64,000 bases of DNA from Bdellovibrio bacteriovorus str. Tiberius (GCF_000317895.1 NC_019567.1:2666001-2730000), one strand, 5' to 3'; positions 42,907 through 52,696 are shown, counted from the first letter of the stretch. Notes: generated from the sequence alone by a model not told the origin. Numbers and translations: made by a program.

Positions 42907-44895
42907 CTACTTACCCAGAATGCTGTGGGTGAAGGTGAATAGGCTTGTCACTACAAACTTGTTATAGTCGTAAGAATCCTCGTCGGAATCCCCCACATTG
43001 TACTGCAGGCTTAAAAGCATATTCACGTTGCGCTTAAGGTCCTTGTTAAAGGCTGCTGTCACAATCGGGTTCGTGTCAATGCGCGGGCTTGTGGCTTCGT
43101 CATAGTTCTGACTGGAATACTCGCCACGCAAGCTGCCATTGAACTTCCACCAGGCCGGGAAGGCATAAGTCAAACCCAGGGCCGAGCGTTTATACCGATA
43201 ATTACGGCCTTCCGCCTGATTGATAATATAAGACGCATCGAGCGTCAGGGACTTTTCGCCTTTCAGATCCAGAATCCACGTCGGCAACAGGGTAAATCCA
43301 TAACGAAGAGCCGTCTGGTCATCATCCCCTACTGAGGTCGCCAGCAGTGAACGTTCATGGGACACATCCAATCGACCCGCCATCAGGACATCACTTTGAA
43401 TCGGCGCGGACAAGGTCGTATTCACACCCAGGGAACTGATGGCCTCTTTACGTGTTCCGCCCGTCGGGCTCATAAAGATGCTCTTATACGTTGGTACCAG
43501 TTCCCAATTCAAAGAGCGCTTGGCATATTCAAACTCTTTATGGAACGGAAGGCTCAGGTCTATCTGCAAAGGATCCGCTGTCTGCAAGGTGGCGTTGTCT
43601 TTAAAGCTGGTGTCGGTGCTGTAGTAATCAGACACCCCGAGTTGAGTTCCAAAGTCCGAAGTCGGCGTGCGTTTCCAAATGGCAAGGGCACTGGCACCAA
43701 AATTCAAACGATACGCCTTCACATCTGTGCTGACGTTATTTTCTGCGACATTCAAAACGTTACCGTCATAGATCGCGCCAATAAAGCCCGTAAAACGGTA
43801 CTTCTCTTTTTTGCTTTCATAGAAGGACTGCATTTTGTCGATCTGAGCCAGCAGGTCTTCGGCCGCACGGTCCATCTGTGGGTCCTGGGAATTATCCAGA
43901 ACGTATTCCATGCTGGTGCGAGCTTCCGGGAACTTCTGCTGCTGCATTTCAATATTACCGGCAAAGAACGACGCCGTCGGACTCAAAGCCGGGTCATTTT
44001 CAGAGCGGATTTCAATCAGCTCTTTGCGGGCCTTGTCATAATCCTTCAGTTTCAGGTGATTCAGGGCCACGTAATAGTCTTTTTCCAAGGACATTTCCAT
44101 CGGCACATCGGCCATGGAAAGAGTCGCCAGGGACTTGTTATAGTTTCCGACCTTGTACAGGGTCACACCATAGCGATAGTAGTAGGAATCGTTTTCCGGA
44201 TCCAGTTCCACGGCGGCAGCGTACTTCTTTTCGGCTTCCACATAGTTCTTTTGGGCATAGAACTTGTCGGCTTCTTTCACCTGGACTGTGGCCTCTTCTT
44301 TTTTGCGTTTTTTCTCTGCCGCACTCATTGCCGCCTGCTGTTCTAGCATGGCCGCACGTTGTTTGGCCTGTTCTTCCTCCAGCATTAATTGGGTCTTCTC
44401 CTGAACACGCTTCTGCTCGCGATCCTGCTTTTCCAGCTTGCGGATATTCTGCGGAGACATCACCTGCGCTGTCGCTGTGGGCTTAGCCACCAGAGTTTTC
44501 TCGTTGGCAGAAACATATTTCGCCAACTCGTCAGCGGACTTGAACAGGACAATTCTCTGCACGGTCCCACCCGGAACGGCGTAAGCATAGTAAGGCGGTT
44601 TTCCTGGTGCTGAAAATTCCAGAACCCGCGGACGATTGTCCCCGATAAAGAACTGAATGATAAAGAACCCGGTCAGTGGACCGCCGGCGCCGCCGCGGCG
44701 ATTCAGCATCACCTGGGCCATTTTGCCCGATTCACTGTCACGCACGCGCAAAGGACGGGCGTCAGCTCCGCCCTCTCCGTCTTGCAATTCAATTTCCAAT
44801 GATTGTGTCTGAGAGATTCGTGCATCCAAAGCATAAGCTGAATTCACGATCAAGGTGCCTGCTAAACCCAAAGCTGCCAGTTTCATACGCTGCAT
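42907..44895 (-). CDS. TPR protein with C-terminal outer-membrane beta-barrel-like region
   Basis: 662 residues with a signal peptide (about 1-22). Residues about 150-200 form a long charged coiled coil; about 205-350 are TPR-like repeats (AEKKYAAAVELDPENDSYYYRYG). The rest shows alternating hydrophobic strands ending VTSLFTFTHSILGK, like an outer-membrane barrel. Predicted to span the outer membrane with periplasmic protein-binding repeats. It follows the FecR gene by 21 bases, and both point away from the cyclase. The start may be 44895 or 44886. Confidence 0.75.
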   Translation of the reverse strand: MQRMKLAALGLAGTLIVNSAYALDARISQTQSLEIELQDGEGGADARPLRVRDSESGKMAQVMLNRRGGAGGPLTGFFIIQFFIGDNRPRVLEFSAPGKPPYYAYAVPGGTVQRIVLFKSADELAKYVSANEKTLVAKPTATAQVMSPQNIRKLEKQDREQKRVQEKTQLMLEEEQAKQRAAMLEQQAAMSAAEKKRKKEEATVQVKEADKFYAQKNYVEAEKKYAAAVELDPENDSYYYRYGVTLYKVGNYNKSLATLSMADVPMEMSLEKDYYVALNHLKLKDYDKARKELIEIRSENDPALSPTASFFAGNIEMQQQKFPEARTSMEYVLDNSQDPQMDRAAEDLLAQIDKMQSFYESKKEKYRFTGFIGAIYDGNVLNVAENNVSTDVKAYRLNFGASALAIWKRTPTSDFGTQLGVSDYYSTDTSFKDNATLQTADPLQIDLSLPFHKEFEYAKRSLNWELVPTYKSIFMSPTGGTRKEAISSLGVNTTLSAPIQSDVLMAGRLDVSHERSLLATSVGDDDQTALRYGFTLLPTWILDLKGEKSLTLDASYIINQAEGRNYRYKRSALGLTYAFPAWWKFNGSLRGEYSSQNYDEATSPRIDTNPIVTAAFNKDLKRNVNMLLSLQYNVGDSDEDSYDYNKFVVTSLFTFTHSILGK

Positions 44896-44916
44896 TCTCG
44901 ATGGTTGAGGTGTTTG

Positions 44917-45861
44917 TTATTTCGGACGAGGTGTAATGACGACCTTGGTTTTGCCGTTGATCGCACGATTAACATCCTTCAACGTGTCCTGGGTCGGAGC
45001 CTTCACCACCGTTGGCGGAGCCACCACTGGGGCCGCAATCGGCTTGATTTCCTGAGCCATGCCCAGATCCATGTCCTTGCTGTCGATCATCGAAGTCGGA
45101 GCAGCAGGTTTATCGGCACCCGCGGCTGGCGCTTCCGAAGCGACATCACGGTTGTTGTCAGCTGATCCAGCTGGAGCAGCACCGGCTTCCGCCGTCAATC
45201 CTGCACCTTCTGTCGGTGCTGACACCGCAGAGGCAACGGATTCGCCGTCAATTTGTTTCATTTCTTCTTTAGGCAAAGCTTTTGGAGGTTCCGGAGCAGC
45301 ATTCGGTGTGGCCGTCGTCATCTCACCTTTTTTTACAAGTACTGGCGCGCCCACCATTTTACCCTGAGCGTTCACTGCCGCCAGACTGACCGCCCCTTTG
45401 AAGGTCACGATGGAAGTCATCTGAGTTTTTACGTCAAACCCTGCCTGGAACTGAGTACCGCGCACACCCGCGACCGCTGTCGGAGTTTTGATCTGGAACT
45501 TGCTCTTTTCACCATCATAGGTTTGCTCGACATTACTGCGCACTTTACCGCCTGAGAGTTTGATCTCGACGTTCTTTTTGCCAGTGGCAGCATCGTTCTG
45601 ATATTGAGTGATTTCAATTGTCGTGTCCGGGCTCAGATTCAAAACGTTTCGATCGGACATCACAATTTTGGCGCGGGAATCAGCGGCAGTGACGACCTTG
45701 TCGCCCTCATAAACTTTCGCACCCACTTTGGCAGGAGCCGTTTTTCCTTCGGTGTGAATTTGCACTCCGCCCTTCACTACCATAAAGACACCATACATTT
45801 TGTCAGCGGCATGAACTTGAACGCACAATAAAAAACAAACAAAGCCAACGACTTTAGCCAT
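44917..45861 (-). CDS. FecR-domain periplasmic protein
   Basis: 314 residues with a signal peptide (about 1-18). The FecR domain (about 30-170) has the typical VYEGDKVVTAADSRAKIVMSDRNVLNLSPDT and GVRGTQF motifs. The rest is a low-complexity Ala, Pro and Glu-rich linker with a basic end. FecR-type domains outside iron signalling often accompany CHASE2 or cyclase systems. With the downstream TPR/barrel gene it forms an operon whose start faces an intergenic region of 251 bases. AGAGGA precedes the ATG. Confidence 0.85.
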   Translation of the reverse strand: MAKVVGFVCFLLCVQVHAADKMYGVFMVVKGGVQIHTEGKTAPAKVGAKVYEGDKVVTAADSRAKIVMSDRNVLNLSPDTTIEITQYQNDAATGKKNVEIKLSGGKVRSNVEQTYDGEKSKFQIKTPTAVAGVRGTQFQAGFDVKTQMTSIVTFKGAVSLAAVNAQGKMVGAPVLVKKGEMTTATPNAAPEPPKALPKEEMKQIDGESVASAVSAPTEGAGLTAEAGAAPAGSADNNRDVASEAPAAGADKPAAPTSMIDSKDMDLGMAQEIKPIAAPVVAPPTVVKAPTQDTLKDVNRAINGKTKVVITPRPK

Positions 45862-46112
45862 TTACGCCATCCTCTAATTGTTAAGTACCTCTATAGTTTA
45901 GATGAGAATTTCTTGGATTAGAAAAACACTTTGTCACCCGTCTCGGTTTTAGACTGAGGTCTCAGATTCAACACTGGACGATGGGCGTGTTCTGTAATGT
46001 TTATTTCAAGTCAGAAATTTCCCAGACCCATTCAGAGATTTTATTGAACGCCTGAAAGTGGGACGTGATTTTCAGTATTTAGAGCCCCTGACAAAAAGCC
46101 GACAAGAACAGT

Positions 46113-48782
46113 ATGAAAAAACATCATGTTATTCTGATTGTGGCTCTTTGGGCGCTGACGGCTTGTGATCGTCTTTCCTTGGATGAATCATCCAAAGTTA
46201 AGATCACCTTCCCCAGCACACAATCCTTGTCTTCCAAAGTCGAAGCCATGACCAGCAATGGAAGCATTCGCCCCGTGCCAACAGGCTTTACCGGTGATCG
46301 TCCGATCAACTGCTACATCATTGGCGCCAGCGGCCCTGAAGCTGCCATGCGAAGAAATGTCTGCACTCGTGACGATGGCACCATGACGCCTAAATTTATT
46401 GGCGAATGGGTTGGCGGCGTTCCTGCCGGAGGTTCCATCACCATGGATGTCACTTCCGGCAAAGACCGCGTGATTACCGTCGTAGGCTTCTATGCTCCAG
46501 AAGGAACGTGCAAAGACTTTAAAGGCACCTCGGGTCCCGGTGACGCTTTATCAAAGCCTTATATTTTAGGTGAAGTGGGCAAGCTGCTGTTGACGGCCGG
46601 TGAAGAAAAGAAAATCGACATCGATATCACTTATGATCCGGAAAAATGGTTTGATTCCTGTGATGGCCCCGACTTCCCGGATGACGGCCCGGGCGGTGGC
46701 GGCAGTGTCATCCCGACTGTCCTGGCAATTCAAAAGGACTACTTCCCGCCAAACACGCTGACGACTTACTCTTGCAGCAGCTTTGGCGTTTCATTGCGTG
46801 ATGCTCAAAACCGTGAAGGTTCCTTACCCACGGATACCGTGTTCTCGGTATCCGCCAATGGATCGCCGTTGGAAGTCTATCAGTCTTTCAATGAGTGTCA
46901 TCAGAACATCGGCGCTTATGGCAATGCGGTGATACCGGCCGGTCAGTCATTTAAAGACGTTATCGTGAAGGCTCCGGACACTCCGGGGGCACTGGTTATC
47001 GCCACGACTATCCTGTCTTCATCTGCGGTGCTTAGTACTCCGACAGCGAATTTCCAAAATGTCGGTTCAGGAGACAAAGGCTTTGACCTTGTCGGAGCAC
47101 GTTCTATCCTTCCGGACCTTTGTTATCCATTTACAATCAAACGCCGCTATGTCACTGGAACTGATGAATACAGTTCTTCACCAGCCATGATCACACTGGC
47201 TCCGTCCAGCGGTTTGACCGTCTATAGCGACTCCAGCTGTGTGACATCAATCACATCTACGACAATTTCGGCTCACACCTATGGCACAAACGTATTCCTG
47301 AAAATGACCGGAGCCCAGGGGCAAAACACCCTGACCATGTCGGGTTCAGGATATCTGTCACTGACCCAATCCGTTTACCGTGGCGGCGGTACGAACGTGC
47401 CTTGGGGCTTTGAAGTGCGTGGACACCGCGATGGACCAAGCCGCGGCCAGTGTTACAATTCAGCGTACGAGGCCGTTTTGGTGAACTCCCAGCACACAGC
47501 CGTCATGGCACCGGCTCAGATGCCGGTCGTTCTGGGATCCGGTAATACCGAGTTTTACAACGAGAGCAGCTGCATGACGACGCCCAGCCCGAACATGACT
47601 TTATACGGTGGCAAGTATTCCCTGCCGTTCTATATAAAAACCATGCAGCCGATCAACCTTCCGTTAAGCGCTAGTTCTCCGGGACTTAACAACGGTGTTT
47701 ACAACATCAATGTTCGAGGTCCGCTTGCGATGGGTGCTGAAAACATCAATGTCTCCCCGTTCAACGGAGCCTGCGCGAAAGTTCCCTATGGCACTTTCTG
47801 CTGGGGCAATAACAATGGCGGCCGTATTTTAAATGGTGCTTCCAATATCCCGGCTTATGTGAACCCTGCTGGTGTTGACTGGAGCTATATCAAAATGGGT
47901 GCTGACTTTGGCTGCGGACTTTCCATGGCCGGTGACATCAAGTGCTGGGGGCAGAATGCTCAGGGGCAGGTTGGTAACGGTTCGACAGCAACTGTCACTT
48001 ACCCTGAAGCACTGGCTGGCGGCGACTATTACATGCAAATGTCCGTTGGGAACATGCATGCCTGTGCAATCACCAATTCAAATATTTTAAAATGCTGGGG
48101 ATCCAATGGTGCCGGCCAGCTGGGCGACGGAACGACTGCTTATCGCAGCTCTCCGGTCATCGTGGATGCCGGGACCACCTATAGATTTGTCTCTACCGGT
48201 TCTTCACACACTTGCGCCATCACCACCACCGATCAGCTGAAATGCTGGGGTAACAACCTGGGTGGCAAACTGGGGAATGGCTCAACGTCGTCTTCCCTAA
48301 CTCCGGTCCTGATTGATTCTGGAGTTCAATACGCCACCGTTTCTGCCGGCTCAACGAGCACCTGTGGAATCACCAATTCCAGTAGCTTGAAATGCTGGGG
48401 TGAAAACAGCTTTGGCAACGTCGGGAACGGAACCTATGGAAACAATGTCACATCCCCCGTGGTTATTGATCCGGGTTCAACTTATACGGCCATTTCCGTC
48501 GGCGAACAAATGGCCTGTGGTATCGACAGTGGCCTGGTGAAGTGCTGGGGCTTAAATAGCAACGGCCGACTGGGGCTAGGACCCGCAGCGGGAGATCAGT
48601 CCGTACCAACTGCGGTTTCAATGCTTTCAGCCTGGGGCACCCCGATTCAGGTGTCCACCGGATCCGGAACGACCTGTGCCAGCACTTCCAGCCGTGTCGT
48701 CTGCTGGGGTGAAGGTATGGAAGGTGAACTGGGTGTGAACACACCGATGAACGCCAGCACTCCTATGGAGCTGATCTATTAA
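46113..48782 (+). CDS. RCC1-repeat lipoprotein, CDR-type N-terminus
   Basis: 889 residues. Lipobox LTAC followed by DRLSLDESSKVKITFP, like the lipoprotein at 37387. The C-terminal about 300 residues contain at least five regulator-of-chromosome-condensation (RCC1) repeats, each with a KCWG-N/Q-N-GQ/G-LG-GS/T pattern (CWGQNAQGQVGNGS, CWGSNGAGQLGDGT, CWGNNLGGKLGNGS, CWGENSFGNVGNGT), a seven-bladed propeller type. The middle has paired-cysteine beta domains. Probably an exposed adhesin or binding protein. The FliA-like GCCGACAA at 46098 sits directly upstream. Confidence 0.8.
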   Translation: MKKHHVILIVALWALTACDRLSLDESSKVKITFPSTQSLSSKVEAMTSNGSIRPVPTGFTGDRPINCYIIGASGPEAAMRRNVCTRDDGTMTPKFIGEWVGGVPAGGSITMDVTSGKDRVITVVGFYAPEGTCKDFKGTSGPGDALSKPYILGEVGKLLLTAGEEKKIDIDITYDPEKWFDSCDGPDFPDDGPGGGGSVIPTVLAIQKDYFPPNTLTTYSCSSFGVSLRDAQNREGSLPTDTVFSVSANGSPLEVYQSFNECHQNIGAYGNAVIPAGQSFKDVIVKAPDTPGALVIATTILSSSAVLSTPTANFQNVGSGDKGFDLVGARSILPDLCYPFTIKRRYVTGTDEYSSSPAMITLAPSSGLTVYSDSSCVTSITSTTISAHTYGTNVFLKMTGAQGQNTLTMSGSGYLSLTQSVYRGGGTNVPWGFEVRGHRDGPSRGQCYNSAYEAVLVNSQHTAVMAPAQMPVVLGSGNTEFYNESSCMTTPSPNMTLYGGKYSLPFYIKTMQPINLPLSASSPGLNNGVYNINVRGPLAMGAENINVSPFNGACAKVPYGTFCWGNNNGGRILNGASNIPAYVNPAGVDWSYIKMGADFGCGLSMAGDIKCWGQNAQGQVGNGSTATVTYPEALAGGDYYMQMSVGNMHACAITNSNILKCWGSNGAGQLGDGTTAYRSSPVIVDAGTTYRFVSTGSSHTCAITTTDQLKCWGNNLGGKLGNGSTSSSLTPVLIDSGVQYATVSAGSTSTCGITNSSSLKCWGENSFGNVGNGTYGNNVTSPVVIDPGSTYTAISVGEQMACGIDSGLVKCWGLNSNGRLGLGPAAGDQSVPTAVSMLSAWGTPIQVSTGSGTTCASTSSRVVCWGEGMEGELGVNTPMNASTPMELIY

Positions 48783-48894
48783 ATTTTGCCCTGTCCACTT
48801 TCTGGGCAGTCCGGCAATTACTTCATCCCCTGCCCGGCGCAGTTGATATTCCGCCTGTGAATATGGAAACTGCCCGGATCACAGGGGATGAGCT

Positions 48895-49515
48895 ATGTTA
48901 AGACCTCACATCATCGGTGTTGCTGGCGGCAGCGGTTCCGGCAAAACACATTTCGCCAAAGAACTGCAGCAGCTGTTGGGTGAAGACAACTGCTCGATCA
49001 TCTATCAGGACAACTACTACATTGATCAATCCGCAAAGTTTGACGGTGATGGGGGCTCGGTGAACTTTGACCACCCTTCTAGTCTGGATTTCGGTCTTTT
49101 GGCTGAAGGACTGCGCGCGCTGAAATCCGGGCAAAGACTGAATATCCCCATTTACGATTTCGTGACCCATTCCCGCAAAAAAGAAACCCTGCTGGGTGAA
49201 CCCAAGAAAGTTATTATCATCGACGGCATCTTGATTCTGCATTCCCTGGAAGTGCGCGCAGAACTGGATGAAGCCATCTTCTTTGACACTCCGGAAGAGC
49301 TGCGTTTCGAACGCCGCCTGAAACGTGACGTGCACGAACGCGGAAGAACTCCGGACGGCGTGCGCAAGCAATTCGAACTGCAAGTTCGCCCAATGCATAA
49401 TCAGTTCGTGGAGCCTTCCAAAGACCACGCCCACACGGTGATCAAAGATCTGGGTGATTACAGCCAGGCACTGCAGATCTTCCGTCAGAAACTATCCCAA
49501 AACTTTTTGCAATAA
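48895..49515 (+). CDS. udk: Uridine kinase
   Basis: 206 residues. The P-loop GVAGGSGSGKT (8-18), the YQDNYY motif near 37, NFDHPSSLD near 59 and the lid RLKRDVHERGR near 140 define uridine/cytidine kinase. It phosphorylates prey-derived pyrimidine nucleosides, feeding salvage. Ends 10 bases before a strong hairpin (49530). Confidence 0.93.
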   Translation: MLRPHIIGVAGGSGSGKTHFAKELQQLLGEDNCSIIYQDNYYIDQSAKFDGDGGSVNFDHPSSLDFGLLAEGLRALKSGQRLNIPIYDFVTHSRKKETLLGEPKKVIIIDGILILHSLEVRAELDEAIFFDTPEELRFERRLKRDVHERGRTPDGVRKQFELQVRPMHNQFVEPSKDHAHTVIKDLGDYSQALQIFRQKLSQNFLQ

Positions 49516-49529
49516 TTGAGACCTGACAA

Positions 49530-49559
49530 CCAACTGGACCCGCATCGGGTGACAGTTGG
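49530..49559 (+). other. Strong hairpin downstream of udk
   Basis: CCAACTG-G-ACCCG-CAT-CGGGT-GA-CAGTTGG folds into a 12-bp stem with a small internal loop. No T tract follows, so it is a candidate 3' stabiliser or a structured RNA, not a plain terminator. Confidence 0.5.
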
Positions 49560-49628
49560 CAGGATTCGCAAGCCAGCATACCCAACAAGCCAGCCCACCC
49601 CTACCCTGATTTCACAAGGGGGCCCCGG

Positions 49629-51377
49629 GTGAAATCAAACTTTTCACGACGATCCTTTCTGAAGTCATCGCTTGCCGCCAGTGCATTGGGCTTTTTTCGC
49701 AGCGAACAGGCCGAAGCCGAGCCCAAAACCCAGAACGTCAACCTGACCATGAACTACACGCGTCTGGCCGATTCCGCAGCCGAACTTGAAAACTTTTACG
49801 AAGTTCTGATCATTGGTTCCGGCTACGGCGGTTCGGTGATGGCGGCGCGATTAAGCCGGCATCACCAGGTCGTCATTTTAGAGCGAGGGCGCGAATGGGT
49901 CCCCGGAGAATTTCCGGAAACATTTCAGCAAATGAAATCCAACCTTTACTGCGAAACCCATCCCCTGGGACTTTATTCCTATCACACCCATCGCGACATT
50001 GATGTCATGTGCGGCAGTGGCCTTGGTGGAACCTCCTTGATTAATGCGGGCGTCGTGATTGCTCCGGATCGTGAACTGTTTCAGAAAAAAGGCTGGCCGG
50101 AAGAAATTCAAAAATCAGCCCAAAAGGGCCACTTTGAAAGTTACTATCAACGCGTTGAAAACATGCTTAATGCCCAGTCTTACGACCCCAGTCGCATGCG
50201 CATTCATAAAGCCAACAATCTAAAAAACAGCAGCGATGAACTGGGTGATCCTTTTCATTGGGCTCATATCGCCGTCAACATTCATGGCAGCCATCGCACC
50301 CCGCTCGGGGACCGTCAGCCCAAATGTCATATGTGCGGAAACTGCAGCACCGGATGCAACACCGGCGCCAAAAACACCCTGAACATGAACTACCTTCCCC
50401 TGGCCAAAAAAAATGGCGCCCGCATCTTCACCCAGATGCAAGTCAGTCATATCGAAAAAAACCGCCAGGGAAATTATCTGGTTCGCGGCACCCGCATCAG
50501 TGGGCGCGACAAAAAGCCCTTCAGCATTGAAGCCCGCAACGTGATTGTTTCTGCGGGAACCATGGGTTCAAATCAGATTTTACTGCGTTCGCAGAAATGG
50601 GGGCACCTGCAGCTGTCCCCTCTGCTAGGGCGGCATTTTTCGGGCAATGGTGACTTGCTGGGCCTGGGCTTCAACGGCCGTCAAGCCACTGACATGCTTG
50701 GCAACAGCAGTGCTCGCATCTATCGTCCGGACATGATTTCCGGCGCGACTATCTATGGGATCGCCGAATACCGCCAGCGAAAGAATATTTTCGAACGCTA
50801 TCTGATTGAAGAAGGCAACATTCCCGGGGCCCTGGTACAAATCGCCAGACGCCTGACCACTTTTGTCAAAGCCCAGACATCGCCGTCAAAAATCTACCGG
50901 GCGTGGATTGATTTTATCAACAGCAAGGATGTGGAAAAAGGTTCGCTGAATCATTCTATGGTGTATTTCGGAATGGGCCATGACCGGGCCGAAGGCCGTC
51001 TGCAACTGGATCACGCCAATCGGGCCGTGGTTCACTGGCCGGGAGTACAACAAGATCCGATCTTCAAGCGCATGATCGCCAAAATAAAACAGCATGTCGC
51101 GGTCAATGACGCCACCTACGTCAAAAATCCCCGCTCAACAATTCTGGGCGGCAATAACCTGATCACAGTGCACCCGCTTGGAGGCTGCGGCATGGGTGAT
51201 TCAGTTCAGACCGGTGTCGTCAATCATCTGGGGCAGGTTTTTCACCGGGACGGATCGCTGTACCCGGGATTGTTTGTCATGGATGGATCAGTGATTCCAA
51301 CAGCTGTGGGCGTGAATCCACTGTTGACGATTTCGGCCCTCGCAGAAAGGGCCGCGGAAAATATGGAGCTGCGCTAG
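49629..51377 (+). CDS. Tat-exported GMC-family flavin oxidoreductase
   Basis: 582 residues. The twin-arginine signal (SRRSFLKSS near 5-13) predicts folded export. FAD binding GSGYGGSVMAAR near 62 and C-terminal GMC motif (GVNPLLTISALAERAAE) place it with GMC oxidoreductases and cholesterol-oxidase-like dehydrogenases; CGNCSTGCNTGAK near 239 is a cysteine cluster of that subgroup. The GTG start lacks a strong ribosome site. Substrate is not known. The gene's end overlaps a convergent haem-c protein by 4 bases. Confidence 0.85.
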   Translation: MKSNFSRRSFLKSSLAASALGFFRSEQAEAEPKTQNVNLTMNYTRLADSAAELENFYEVLIIGSGYGGSVMAARLSRHHQVVILERGREWVPGEFPETFQQMKSNLYCETHPLGLYSYHTHRDIDVMCGSGLGGTSLINAGVVIAPDRELFQKKGWPEEIQKSAQKGHFESYYQRVENMLNAQSYDPSRMRIHKANNLKNSSDELGDPFHWAHIAVNIHGSHRTPLGDRQPKCHMCGNCSTGCNTGAKNTLNMNYLPLAKKNGARIFTQMQVSHIEKNRQGNYLVRGTRISGRDKKPFSIEARNVIVSAGTMGSNQILLRSQKWGHLQLSPLLGRHFSGNGDLLGLGFNGRQATDMLGNSSARIYRPDMISGATIYGIAEYRQRKNIFERYLIEEGNIPGALVQIARRLTTFVKAQTSPSKIYRAWIDFINSKDVEKGSLNHSMVYFGMGHDRAEGRLQLDHANRAVVHWPGVQQDPIFKRMIAKIKQHVAVNDATYVKNPRSTILGGNNLITVHPLGGCGMGDSVQTGVVNHLGQVFHRDGSLYPGLFVMDGSVIPTAVGVNPLLTISALAERAAENMELR

Positions 51378-52513
51378 CGCATCACCGAACTTGCGGTCGC
51401 AGCAGTTTCGTTGATCACACGCTGGGATATCGCAGGATCCCGGCCAAAATATCCAAAGGCACGCAGTTGATTGGGACGAACAATATTACGGCTGGTGTTA
51501 GAAAGATTCCACGAACTTTTAAACGCGACCGTTTTAAATTCATTCTTCCAGTCAAATTGTTTGTAATTGGCTTCACCCCACTGGTGAGCCATGTTCGCCA
51601 GATGGCAACTGGCGCAATCCAAAGTGCCGGGATTATGGCGTTCGGGATTTTCGTATTCAAACACCGTGGAAAGCATCTCTTTCACCTGGGTTTCTGAATA
51701 AATTTTCTTAAAGCGATATGAATCACTGGCAAGTTCGGCAAAAGCTTCATCCGCAGGCTCTGTAACATCCGGTCTTGGAGTCATGCCCCCGGTGAAAGTC
51801 TGAAACTGAAAAGACGTCTGCGTGACCGCATGGGTCTGCCCCCGCACTCGCGGAATATTCATGACTTTCGGCGCTCCGTTCACGATATCAAAGCCGGAAA
51901 AGATCCAAAGCATTTCGTTGGCCATGACATTCATAGCGGTCATACGAATCAGATTTTTTTCTCCGCAATGCTTTAACAACAAGGCGCGCAGGTATTTCCA
52001 ATACGGCCCATGCAGCCCTTCAGCCTTCAGGCGAGGATGAATTTGCAAGGCATCTGTGGCTTTCCCCGAAGACAGCTTTTGCCATTCTTTCCAGATGCCA
52101 GTGAACGCGGTTTCATCAAATTCATAAAAACTATGTATGGCCGCATCCCGGGTGGTTACGCCGTCCGTATCTTCGATCACAGGCTGCCACACCAGACGAA
52201 TCTGGCGACGACATGGCAAAGGCCCCTCTCCTTCGACAAAGCATGGATCAATACGGACGGCTACCACCTTCAATTGGTCACGCCATATTTTAAAGTTTGG
52301 ATGTTCAGGAACCAGCTGAACGATTCCCTGAAAAGTTTTAAGCGAAAGCAGCGGCCCCTGAGCGCCACTGGAAACCGCAGACAACTGCAACGCTTCATCA
52401 GCACTGTCAGGAAGCGGCAGCAGAATGGATAGATCATTCAGGCTTAAAGCCGCCCGGCATTCCCCGCCATAAAGCAGTCCCAAAGAAAGCAAAACTGTCA
52501 CAATTGTCTTCAT
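51374..52513 (-). CDS. Secreted protein with single c-type haem motif, unknown family
   Basis: 379 residues with a signal peptide (about 1-22) and one CASCH near residue 305, a c-type haem attachment site. No other family is recognised; several other conserved-looking Trp and Asp regions suggest a larger fold. It converges on the GMC oxidoreductase gene, so it might accept electrons from it (inference). The 183-base gap to the next plus gene holds no recognised feature. Confidence 0.7.
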   Translation of the reverse strand: MKTIVTVLLSLGLLYGGECRAALSLNDLSILLPLPDSADEALQLSAVSSGAQGPLLSLKTFQGIVQLVPEHPNFKIWRDQLKVVAVRIDPCFVEGEGPLPCRRQIRLVWQPVIEDTDGVTTRDAAIHSFYEFDETAFTGIWKEWQKLSSGKATDALQIHPRLKAEGLHGPYWKYLRALLLKHCGEKNLIRMTAMNVMANEMLWIFSGFDIVNGAPKVMNIPRVRGQTHAVTQTSFQFQTFTGGMTPRPDVTEPADEAFAELASDSYRFKKIYSETQVKEMLSTVFEYENPERHNPGTLDCASCHLANMAHQWGEANYKQFDWKNEFKTVAFKSSWNLSNTSRNIVRPNQLRAFGYFGRDPAISQRVINETAATASSVMR

Positions 52514-52696
52514 GGCGAGGTCATCGCAGAGCCCTGCTCAGATATCAATTCCCAAGTATCAAATGAAAGCGAAATGAGCCCTGTCTTGCGCGTTTTTTGA
52601 GCATTTTCTTTCCTATTTGCCAAAGCTCTGATGCAATTACGCGGAATTTGCCGTATCCTTGTGGAAGGTACTCAAACTTCAACGGAAGGATGAGCT

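Noticed and set aside
43357-44346. A 329-residue plus-strand open frame
   Set aside because: It is antisense to the TPR/barrel protein, whose signal peptide, TPR and barrel features are clear.
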